DNA of 64,000 bases from Cymbidium sinense (lineage: Eukaryota; Streptophyta; Magnoliopsida; Asparagales; Orchidaceae). The notes below the pieces were generated by a model. The model searched no databases, had not been told where the DNA came from, and worked only from the letters and a program-made list of their open reading frames with translations. The DNA lies in NCBI GenBank assembly GCA_021442155.1, contig CM038218.1, positions 55,713,277 to 55,777,276 on the forward strand, written 5' to 3'. Shown here one piece after another: positions 49,816-61,500 of this stretch; position 1 is the first letter of the stretch; each line of letters starts with the position of its first letter. A program made the translations under genes and the position numbers.

Positions 49816-52590
49816 AAGGTTTAGGTTTAAGTTTAGGTTTATTAGGTTTTAGGGTTTTAGTTTATTTTTTAATTTATTTAATTACTTTCAATTTAAGTTT
49901 AGGGTTTGAGTTTAGGGTTTAGGGTTTAGGGTTAGGGTTTAGGGTTTAGGGTTTAGGGTTTATGGTTTAGGGATTAGGGTTTTAGGGTTTGCTTTTTTTT
50001 AGGGTTGGTTAGGGTTTTGAATTTAGGGTGTTTTTAAGGTTAAGGTTGTAGTTTAGGGTTAGGGTTTAGTGTTTAGGATTTAGGTTTAAGTTAAAAAAAT
50101 TTAAGTAAATTGATAGTTTAGGTTTATTTAGATATTTAGTTTACTTTATTTTTATTTTATTTAGTTTATTTTTATTTAGTTTATTTTATATAAGTTTAGG
50201 TTTTTATTTTATTTATTTTTTTGCTTTAGGTTTAGTTTACTTTTAGTGAGTTTTATTTTATTTTATATTTAAGTTTAGGCTTCTTTTATTTTTAGGTCTA
50301 GTTTAGGATTTTATTTTATTTTTTAGGTTTAGGTTTTAATTATATTTTAGGTTTTTTTATTTTATTTTTTTTAGTTTTTAGTTTATTTATTTTATTTTAT
50401 TTATTTAGTTTAGGTTTAGGTTTAGGTTTTAATTATTAGAGTTTAGTTAATTTTAGTTTAGGTTTAGGTTTATTTTATTTTTATTTTAGGTTTATGTTTT
50501 ATTTTAGTTTAGGTTTTAGGTTTTATTTTTTATTTATTTTAGTGTTCTTTTGGGTAAGTTTTTTATTTAGTTTTTCTTTCTTTTATTTTAAGTTTATTTT
50601 ATTTATTTTACCATTTTATCTTTATTTAGTTTTTTATCAAGGTTTATTTTAATTTTATTTGTTTAGTTTAAATTTTTATTTATCTTATTTAGTTAATTTT
50701 TTAGTTGTTTAGTTCTGAGTTTAGGTTTCTATTTTTATTTTTTTATTTATTTAGGTTTAGGTTATTTATTTATTTTTTAGGTTTATATTTTATTTATCTT
50801 TATTTTTGTTTTATTTGTTTAGCTCAGGCTCAGGTTTTGTGGTTGGGTTTAAAGTTTTGTGCAGTACTGGGTTTGGTGGCTCCAGTGCCTAGTAGGGTCT
50901 AAGTTTTAGGCTCAGTGTTTGTGGCTTTAGGGTTTCAGGGCTTGGTTTCAGGGCCTAGGTTATCTGGGTCAGCTCAGATTACATTTTCAGATTTAGGGCT
51001 CAGTGTGTGGCTCAGGATTTAGGGTCCAGGTTTAACATTTTGTATTTTAGGACTAGGGTTTAGTGGATCAGTGTTAGGCTCAGAGCCCAGATCAACATTT
51101 GGCTGGGTTGGTTGTGGCTCAGTGTTTAGGATGCAAAGGTTTAGTGGTTTAGTGGTTTAAAGCCTTTTAAATTAGTAAACCGGTAGGTTTATTTTATTTA
51201 GTTTAGTTTTAGTTTATATTTATATTTAGCTTTATTTTACTTTTAAAGTTTAATTTATTTATTTTATTTTAAGTTTTTATATTAGTCATTTGTTAGATTT
51301 AGGTTTAGATTTATGTCTATTTTTTAGTTTAGTTTTATTTTTATTTTATTTTTTGGTTTAGTTTACTTTTTTATTTTAGGTTTAGTTTTGGTTTTATTTT
51401 ATTTTTTAGGTTCAGGTTTTTATTTTTTAGGTTTATTTTAGGTTTTATTTTAGTTTAAGTTTAGGTTTATTTTTAGTTTATTTTATTTTCTTTTTTTAGG
51501 GGTTTAGGTTTAGTTTATTTTTGGTTTAGGTTTAGTTTATTTTATTTTAGGTTTAAGTTTATTTTATTTTGTTTTATTTATTTTATATTAGGTTTAGGTT
51601 TATTTTTTAATTTAGGGTTTTAGGTTTTATTTTTATTTAATTTAGGTTTATTTTAGTTTAGGTTTTATTTAGTTTTATTTTATTTTACTTTTTGGTTTAT
51701 TTGGTTTTATTTTATGTTTTGTTTTTATTTTATTTGGGTTTTTTATTCTTAGATTCATTTTATTTTAAAGTTTAGTTAAGGTTTTTATTTATTTTATTTT
51801 AGTTTATTTTATTAATTAATTTTTTTTTTTATTTTAGGTTTAGTTTAGTTATATAGGTTTTATTTTTATTTTATTATTTAGGTTTGCTTTTTTTTATATA
51901 TTTTATTTTAAGTTTTAATTTAGGTTTAGGTTTTAAGTTTTAGGTTTGTTTTAGGGTTTAGGGTGTTTGGTATGGCTCATGGTTTGGGATTGTATTTTAG
52001 TTTTAGGGTTTATGGTTTATGGTCAGATCATTTTTTTTTTTTTTAAAAGTAAAAGTGGCAGTTTAGGTTTATTTAATTTATTTAATTCATTTATATTTTA
52101 TGTTTATTTTAATTTTATTATCTTAGTTTATTTATTTTAGTTTAGTTCTTATTTTATTTATATTTGGTTTTAGTTTAGTTTAGGTTTATTTTTTTTGAGA
52201 ATTTTAGGTTTAGGTTTTATTTTTTTCTTTAGCTTTAAATTTAGTTTAGTTTTAGTTTTATTTTATTTTTTAGGTTTAAGTTTTATATTTTATTTTAGTT
52301 TATTTTAAGTTTATTTTATTTTAGGTTTAGATTTAGGTTTAGGTTTTATTTATTTTAGTTTAGGTTTAAGTTTATTTTATTTTGTTTAATCCATTTTTTA
52401 TTTTAGTTTAGGTTTTTTTTTTAATTTAGGGATTAGTTTTATTTTTATTTATTTTTAGTATAATTTTTGTTTTAGGATTTTATTTAGTTTTCATTTTATT
52501 TTATTTTAGGTTTATTTTAGGTTTTATTTATTTTATGAGGTTTAGGTTTATTTTATTTTGTTTACTTTAGGTTTAGGATTTTATTTTTTA
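49816..52590. repeat. Composite satellite
   Basis: Heptamer-rich at 49,880-50,090, with five perfect TTTAGGG units broken by variants. A T-rich block follows from the landmark near 50,100, a C-bearing island at 50,815-51,140 (GGCTCAGTG words), and further T-rich blocks opening near 51,172 (TTAGTAAACCGGTAGG) and 52,050. No gene is seen. Confidence 0.82.
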
Positions 52591-53085
52591 GTTTAGGGTA
52601 CATGTTTTACTTTTTATTTATTTCTAGGTTTTATTTTTAGATATATTTTTTAGGCTTAAGATTTTATTTAGTTTTTATTTTATTTTATTTTATATTGATT
52701 TTATTTTTATTTTATGTTTAGGTTTTAATTTTATTTAGCTTTTTATTTTTTAGGTTTATTTTATTTTTATTTTAGTTTAGGTTTTATTTATTTTATTTTA
52801 GTTTAGTATTTATTTTTATTTTTAGATTTTAGTTTAGCTTTTTAGGTTTTAGTTTTTTTATTTTATTTTATTTTATTTATTTATTTTAGTTTGGTTTTAT
52901 TTAGTTTAGGTTTTGTGGATTTTAGGTGGTTTTGGGTTTTGTTTAGGGTTGGGTTTAGGGTTTAGGATTTTTTAGGGTTTAGGTTAGTTTAGGGTTTAAG
53001 GTTTAGGATTTAGTGTTTACGCCAGGGTTTCGCTTTAGGTTATTTTTAAATTAGTAAACCGGTATGTTTAGATTATTTTTTTTTT

Positions 53086-53445
53086 TAGATCAAAAATGAG
53101 CACGATAGAAAAATCAAAATCTACTATAAAGAAATAATTTTGTAAATAGTTGATCAAATCCGTTATTTAGTCTGTACTTCGTTCAGTTACGTATTGCTCA
53201 ATATTTAGTAGCGAGAACCACCATCATATCCTCGATCTCTTCCTTCGCCACTACCATGGCTATAACCTTCACCACTCCTCTGACCTCCATAACCACCACT
53301 ACTCTGACCACCACCTCCAAACCCACCAGCACCTCTAGATCCCCCACCACCCTTTGCGAGGGCATCGACGTTCGCCTCCACCGCCAGATCTAAACTGAGC
53401 CTAGTTGACGATGATGTTCCTGCCGTCAAGGTTCTGCCCATTCTT
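53086..53445 (-). pseudogene. Glycine-rich RNA-binding protein fragment, copy 6 (duplicate of copy 1)
   Basis: Reads NGQNLDGRNIIVN, a TAG stop, then AQFRSGGGGER, and after a frame change GGGGSRGAGGFGGGG, SSGGYGGQRSGEGY, RDRGYDGGSRY. It is closer to the source than copy 1 at DGRNIIVN. The normal C-terminal codons seen in copy 1 are replaced at 53,171-53,200 by adapter-like sequence. The 3' end is at eleven A (T run 53,086-53,096), the same site as copy 1. Confidence 0.82.
53172..53198 (+). other. Embedded nanopore adapter-like sequence
   Basis: The stretch containing TACTTCGTTCAGTTACG and ending GTATTGCT equals, from memory, 26 contiguous bases of the Oxford Nanopore ligation adapter top strand. 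The first block copy at 614-650 has ordinary GRP coding and 3' UTR sequence here, so this is foreign to the locus. Confidence 0.88.
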
Positions 53446-56400
53446 AGGGTTTAGGTTTACTTTTTAATTTAGTTAGTTAGCTTAGGTTTAGGTTTAGGGC
53501 TTGGGGTTTAGGGTTTAGTGTTTAGGGTTAGGGTTTAGGGTTTAGGGTTTAGGGTTTTAGGGTTTATGCTTTTTGGTTTGGGGGTTTATGGATAGCATTT
53601 AGAGTTTAGGGTTTAGGCTTTTTTAAGGTTTAGGGTTTAGGGTTTAGGGTTTAGTGTTTAGGGTTTAGGATTTAGGGCTTACAATTTTTTTAAGTAAATT
53701 GGTAGGTTTAGGTTTATTTAGTTTATTTAGTTTATTTAGCTTATTTTTTATTTATTTTAGTTTATTTTCTTTTTTTATTTTAATTTAGGTTTATTTTATT
53801 TTTATTTAGTTTAGTAAATTTATTATTTTCTTTGTTTATTTTAATTTAGATTTTTAATTTCAGTTTATTATTTTAAGTTTAGGTTTAGGCTTAGGTTTAT
53901 CTTTTAGTTTAGTATTATTTTAGTTTTATTTTTTAGTTTTGGGTTTTATTTTTTATTTTTAGGTTTAGGTTTAGGTTTTTATTTTATTTTTTTAGGTTTA
54001 AGTTTTAGGTTTTTTTAGGTTTATTTTTAGGTTTAATTTTTTAATTTAGGTTTAAGTTTATTTTTATTTTACTTTATTTTATTTAGTTTAGGTTTAGGTT
54101 TAGGTTTAGTTTATTTTAGGTTTAGGTTTAAGTTTTATTTTGTTTAGGTTTGGTTTACTTTATTTTTATTTTAGGATTAGGTTTTTTAGATTCTTGTTTA
54201 GGTTTTATCTTTTTTTTAGGTTTTAGGTTTAGGTTTTATTTAGTTTTTATTTGATTTTAGTTTATGTTTAGTTTTTATTTTATTTAGATTTTTTATTTTT
54301 TAATTTAGTTTAGATTTTTATGTATTTTATTTTAGTTTATTTTAGTTTTTATTCTTTTTTTACTTTTAGTTTGGTTTAAGTTTATTTATTTATTTTATTT
54401 TTAGGTTTTACTGAGTTTAGGTTTAGTTTTTAGCTTTTTAGGGTTTAAGGTTTAGGGTTTAGGGTTAGTTTAGCATTTAGGGTATGGGGATTCAGGTTTA
54501 GGGTTTAGGGTTGTAGGTTTTAGGGTTTAGGGTTTATGATTTGGGGTTTAGGGTTTGGGGTTTGGGGTTTAGGTTTAGGGTTTTAGGGTTTAGGTTTTAG
54601 GTTTTAGGGTTTAGGGTATAGGGTTAAGTGTTTAGGGTTTAAGGTTAGGGTTTTTATTTTATTTTATTTTATATTTTTTATTTAGGGTTTAGGATTTAGG
54701 GTTAGTATAGTGTTTAGGGTTGTAGGTTTAGGGTTTAGGGATTAGAGTTAGTTTTAGGGTTTGGGTTTAGGATTTAGCTTAGGGTTTAGGGTTTAGGGTT
54801 TAGGATTTTTTTAGACTAAGAAAAGCGATAGGTTTAAGTTTATTTAGTTTATTTTATTTATTTTAGTTTATTTATTTTTATTTTATGTAGGTTTATTTTT
54901 ATTTTTATTCAATTTATTTTAGTATTATTTTTATAGTTTTCATTTTTTATTTTTTGTTTATCTTTTAAGTTTAGGTTTTGGTTTATTTATATTTTTAGTT
55001 TTATTTTATATTTATATTATTTTTTTAAGTTCGGGTTTTATTTTTTATTTTTATTTTTAGGTTCGGTTTAGGTTTTATTTTATTTCTTTAGCTTTAGGTT
55101 TTAGGTTTTATTTTAGGTTTAATTTTAGGTTTAGGTTTATTTTAGCTTATTTTATTTTTTTATTTTATGGTTTAGGTTTAGTTTAATATAGGTTTATCTA
55201 AGGTTTTATTTATTTTAATTTACTTTATCTTAGTTTAGGTTTAGGTTTATTTTATTTTGTTCATTTTAGGTTTAGGTTTTCTTTTAGTTTATGGTTTAGG
55301 TTTTATTTTTTTATTTTTTTAGGTTTATTTTATTTTATCTTAGGTTTAGTTTCTATTTTATTTAGGTTATTTATTTTAGGTTTATTTTATTTTTTAATTT
55401 AGTTTAGTTTCTTATTTATTTATTTTTAGTTTAGTTTTTATTTTTAATTTATTTTAATTTTAGCTTTAGTATTAGGTTTATGTTCAAGTTTAAGTTTAGG
55501 TTTAAGTTGAGGTTTTTATTTTGTTTTATTTAGTTTTAGGTTTCTTTAAAAAAATTTATTTTTAAGTTTTATTCAATTTTGGTTTAGGGTTTTAGGATTT
55601 TAAGGTCTAGGGTTTAGTGTTTAGGGTTTAGGGTTTAGGGTTATAGGCTTTAGGGTTTAGGGTTAAGGTTAAGGGTTTAGGGTTTAGGGTTTAGGGTTGT
55701 AGGTTAAGGGTTTAGGGTTTAGGGTTTAGGATTTAAGGTTAGTGTTTGTTTTATGTTTTATTTATTTATTTTTATTTAGGGTTTAGGGTTTAGGGTTAGT
55801 TTAGGGCTTAGGGTTTAGGGTTTAGTGTTGTAGGTTTAGGTTCTATGTTTAGGGTTTTAGGTTTAGGGTTAGTTTTTGGGTGTAGGGTTTTGGGTTTGGG
55901 GTTGTTGATTTAGGGATAGTTTTATGGTTTTTTTATATTATTTTATTTTCTTTAAATTCAGTAAACTGGCAGGTTTAGGCATATTTAGTTTATTTTTTAT
56001 TTATTTTAGTTCATTTTATTTTTTTTATTTTTATTTTGGTTTATTTTTATTTTTATTTTCTTAAGTTCATTTAATTTAGGTTTATTTATGTTAGTTTAGG
56101 TTTTTTATTTTTGATTATTTTTTAGGTTTAGGTTTAGATTTATGTTTATTTTTTATGTTAATTTTATTTTTATTTTATAGTTTAGGTTTAAGTTTTATTT
56201 TTTTATTTTTAGGTTTAGGTTGTAGGTTTTTATTTTATGTTTATTTTTAGGTTTTATTTTTTTAGTTTAAGTTTTGGTTTATTTTTGGCTTATTTTATTT
56301 TATTTAGTCTAGGTTTAGATTAAAGTTTAGTTTATTTTAGGTTTAGGTTTAGGTTTTATTTATTTTAGTTTATTTTATTTTAATTTATGTTTAGGTTTAT

Positions 56401-58500
56401 TTTATTTCTATTTTAGGTTTAGGCTTTTTTTTATTTTAGGGTTTAGGTTTTATTTTTTATTTATTTTTGGTTTTATTTTTTAGGTTTAAAGTTTTATTTA
56501 GTTTTTATTTTATTTTACTTTAGGTTTATTTCATTTTTATTATAGGTTTAGTTTTACTTTAGGTTTTAATTTTTTAGTTTAGTTTAGGTTTTATTTATTA
56601 TATTTTAGATTAGTTTTATTTTTTATTTTATTTTCTTTTCGGGTTTAGGTTTAGGTTTAGGTTTAGGTTGTAGTTTTATGTTTTTATTTTAATTAATTTA
56701 TTTTATTTAGGTTAGGGTTTATTTATTTATTTTATTTTTAGGTTTTATTTAGTTTAAGTTACAGGTTTTTATTTTAGGTTTATTTTTCAATTTTCTTTTT
56801 TAATTTAGGTTTAGAGTTATTTTTAGTTTACTTTATTTTTATCAGTTAGGGTTTAGGTTTAGTTTATTTTAGTTTTAGGTTTTGGTTTTATTTATTTTAG
56901 TTAAATTTATTTTAGTTTAGGTTTAGGTTTATTTTATTTTATTTATTTTATATTTTAGGTTTAGATTTTTTTTTAGTTTAGGGTTTTGGTTTTATTTTTT
57001 ATTTATTTTTTAGTTTAGATTTTTATTTAGTTTTTAATTTATTTATGTTTTTTATTCATAGGTCTTTTTTGTTTAGTTTAGGTTTTTATTTATTTTATTT
57101 TAATTTATTTTTATTATTATTATTATTTTGTTTTAGGTTTTGGTTTATTTATTTATTTTATTTTTAAGTTATAATAAGTTTAGGTTTAGGTTTTTAGGGT
57201 TTAGGGTTTAGGGTTTAGGATTTTAGGGTTTAGGGTTTTGTGGTTTAAGGTTTAGGGTTAGGTTTAAGGTTTAGTGTTTAGGCTTTAGTTTTAAGTTCTG
57301 ATTTAGGTTTAGGGTTTTAGTTTTGGGGTTTAGGTTTAGGTTTAGGGTTAGGTTTTGTGGTTTGGTTTAGGGTTGAGGTTTAGGGTTTTAGGATTATTTT
57401 AGGATTTTAGGGTTTAGGGTTTATACGTTAAGATTTAGGTTAGTTTAGGGTTTAGGGTTTAGGGTTAGGGTTTTATTTATTTTAATTTATTTTATTTAGG
57501 GTTTATGGTTTAAACTTTAAGGTTTAGGGTTTAAGTTGTAAGTTTAATTGTACATTTCTGATTTAAGATTTATGATTAGTTTTAAGGTTTCTGTTTAGAT
57601 TAGTTTAGGTTTAGGGTTTAGGGTTTAGGGTTTAGGGTTTAGGGTTTAGGGTTTAGCATTTAGGGGTTTTTTTTGAATTAAAAATATTGTAGGTTTAGGT
57701 TTATTTAGTTTATTAAAATTATTATTTATTTATTTTTTTATTTTTATCTAGGTTTATTTTTTATTTTTACCGAGTTTAGTTTGTTTATTTTAGGTTAATT
57801 TATTTTAGTTTAGCTTTTTTAATTTTGTTTATTTTTTGTTAAGGTTTAGGTTTATGTTTATTTTTTAGTTTAGTTTTACTTTTATTTTATTTTTCAAGTT
57901 TAGGTTTCTTTTTTTACTTTTAAGTTTAGGTTCAGGTTTTCATTTTATTTTTTAGGTTTATGTTTTAGGTTTTTATTTTTGGTTTATTTTTAGGTTTTAT
58001 TTATTAGTTTAAGTTTAGGTTTATTTTTAGTTTATTTTATTTTACTTAGTTTAGGGTTTAGGTATAGTTTATTTTAGGTTTAGGTTTAGGTTTTATTTAT
58101 CTTAGTTTAGTTTATTTTAGTTTAGATTTAGGTTTATTTTATTTTATTTATTTCAGGTTTAAGTTTTAGTTATTTTTATTTTATTTTATTTTAGGTTTAT
58201 TTTATTTTTATTTTACATTTAGTTATTATTTTATTTAGGTTTTTTAACTTTATATTATTTTAGCTTAGTTTGGTTTTTATTTATTTTATTTTTAATATTA
58301 TTTTAATTTTTGGTTTAGGTTTAGGTTTAGGTTTAAGTTTAGGTTTAGGTTTAGGTTTAGGTTTAAGCTTTAGTTTAATAGTTTATTTTATTTTATTTTT
58401 CTATTTATTTAGGTTTATGTTTTTTATTTATTTTATTTTTAGGTTTTGTTTAGTTTAGGTATAGTTTTTTAGGTTTTGGGTTTCTGATTCGGTTTAGGGT
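53446..58500. repeat. Composite satellite, copy of 899-6,061
   Basis: Landmarks open T-rich blocks near 53,692, 54,820, 55,960 and 57,680, spacings of about 1.13, 1.14 and 1.72 kb. A TTTAGG hexamer run at about 58,315-58,372 again gives a spurious leucine-glycine frame. No gene is seen. Confidence 0.88.
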
Positions 58501-61500
58501 TTTTTTTTTTTTAGGGAAGCCCCATGTAGGTATTTTATTGCCACAAAAGAGGGTTATAAGGTCCTTAAAGGGGTAAACTCGAACTACTCAAAGAGCTACA
58601 ATTAGCCTAAGGAGTAAATCCCTATCTAAGTACATCCAGAGTAAAAGAAAGCATAAAACAATCAAAAGATACAAGATGATTAACATAATAAGCTAAAGTA
58701 AGATTAAAGCCAATGCTACGGAGGATGTGGGAATGCATGATAAGGAGGCAGAGGAGAGAATCACAAAGTTATATTAAGAGGAGATTAGAGCAGTTAAGGT
58801 AATACGGACAAAAGTTAGAGGAAAATAACATAATGTGAGTATGTTAGTAAGGAATTGTGATAGAAGGCTTAGGCTCAATCACATCTAAGAGGCAGAAGTA
58901 TGAGCATCCAAACTTGAAGGGTTACATCACATGAGCTACTACAGAACCAATAGGTGAGATCATCCACACATCATAGCCAACAAACTGTGAGAAGGTAGCA
59001 CCAGGTTGTTGATATTCTTGTTAGCTTTTTACACGCAAACCTAAGCAAAATCATATCTAAAATATATAGGTAATTGCTAAGAGCTGAAGGATAAGGAGTC
59101 TCATTCAAGAAAAATATCATCAATATAGTCATCTTGACATGAGAATACATAAACATAAGTGAGTGAGCCATCTTAGCCAGAATCTCATGAATAGCCATAT
59201 TCAGGAAAGAAATTAGTTCAAATATAATCCCTCCATAAGAAAATTACAGAGGAGACAACTTGAAAGCACTAAATAAGTCAATGAGCCTATAATTAATACC
59301 ATCCCAATCACATGATATGTAAATGAATCTTTGGTCGAAAACTACCGAAACAATCCCTTATTAATGTCACGGAGAAAGCAATAGTAAAGGAAGATAGCAT
59401 AGCTCAACACAAGGAATGAATGAGCAACCAACCAAAATAAGCACCTAGAAAAAATAGTTAGAGCGGCGCTCAATAGCATTCGAGGCCTCCATTCGATAAT
59501 CCGGATCAACAATCAATCCAGAGAACAAGAGGCGGCAAGGCAACAACATCCAAGATAGGAAGGGACTAAATTGTCCATAATACCATTCTTTGAATAAAGC
59601 GCTCATAAGGCGCACCAACCATCGAAATGAGGTAGCGGTGATGAAGATCGGAAAAAATAGGAGATAAATTGCACGGGCAATCATAAAGCCAACCCCAATA
59701 GCTAAACAGCTAATACAACATTGGAACCCGCCATAAAAAAAATCAACAAGTGAATTGAAATGAGTCTCAACATTAAAATCCAAAAAATAACAACAGTTAA
59801 GACGACAGCAACATCCAAGATAGGAAGATATAGCAAATTGGCCATAAAACTCCTCAATCAGAGTAGACATGGCAATAATAGATAAACAAATAAATAAAGC
59901 ATAAAAATAGTTATGAAGGCGACAAATCGGGGCAATCACCAAAACCTTCACCATCGGACAAGATGTTAGGAACGACTTTCAAGGCATGAGACCCAAATTC
60001 TACAACCAACAAAGAAAAGAAAGCGAGGTGACAAGGTAAAAAAAGGTAAATCTCTAAGACAAGAGCCAACCAAAATAGCAAAACCAAGTTATGATGCCAC
60101 TCATCCAAGATAATCAAAACAATAGATACAAGTTTGACGTAAAAAAGGATGAAGTAAACAAGAGGTAAAAGGTAGATCAATGAATTCCAATGATAGGCAT
60201 AAAATAAACCAAGAAGGTGGTTCAAAGCAAAATCTACCAAGCAATCAGCAACTTCAATAGAGACTTGTTGTACAAAATAATCCAAAGCCCTAGGGGTAAG
60301 GTGGGTATTGATCCAGATCAGCCAACCAACAAGGCAGTTAAAACCAACAAGCTATCCAAGATTCCACCCATAAACATATATAGGTAAAGGAAAGGATAGA
60401 TAATGAATAGCTCCCCACCATAAGCCTATCCAGGAAGTGACATTCGAGAAATCGACGGTCGATGCTTATTCACCATAACCCACTCGCCAAGGATAATGAC
60501 AATAATATGGGTTTGTCAATAACCCAATTATGCATATAAGATAAATCATTGATTAATTCCAAGCATAACAAAGAAATGTGCTTCAAGTTGTACATGTTCC
60601 AATCATAGCATAGGATGGGAGAATGAAGGAAAAGCCACAACATCCCAAGTGTTAGCATCAAAAACAAAGAAAACAAAGAGAATTTGTCGGACAAGGAAAT
60701 CAAGAATCCAAAACAACAAAGAAGGATAATTTTAGTAACACTCCCATTAGAAAAGGAAATATTACTAAGAAGGATATAAAGTAAAAATTGTATGAGTTCA
60801 AGGATTTTCCACTGAGTAAGGCTCACAATCTCATAGATGCACAATGATAATCCTTGAAAAACTCCAAACCCGTTGATCATGGGAAGCAAGACCGTAAACA
60901 AAGAAGACTAGTATTGAAAAAAATAACACAATTCCATTCTCGCAAAGAGATATTAGTGTAGATGGGATATCCCAATCAAGAAAATAACAAAGAATAAAGA
61001 AAATTGCAACCAATAGGTGCTCAATAGCACCCTAAGAGCAAACAGTCAAGAGGTGTTGCTTTGTCACATTAAGCCAAGATTGCCAAGGATATTGACAAAT
61101 AATCGAGTATATAGGATAGACCATTGGTTACATATAAGCGTAAGAGTAGAATGGTCTTCGATTTTCATGATCTCCTCAAAGCATGAAGGGTGAAAACAAT
61201 TGGTGAAAGTCCAACATCAACCCAAATGTTAACAACAAGAGAAAATGAAATAAAGAGGAGGGTAAACACAAGAAGAACCAAAAGGAGCCAACAAGGTAAT
61301 CCATTCTCAGGGATAGAAGAAGACATCATTACCAAGCAAGAATTTTAAGATAATAAAGGTCCAAAACCAAACTTGCTAAGACAAGAGTGGTGCAAGATGG
61401 CAAAAAATAGAGGAAAACTGGGAGCAAGCACAGAAAAAATCAAGAGTCAACCCAAAGGGATTAAAACCAAATCAACTAACAAATCAACAAACAACCATGG

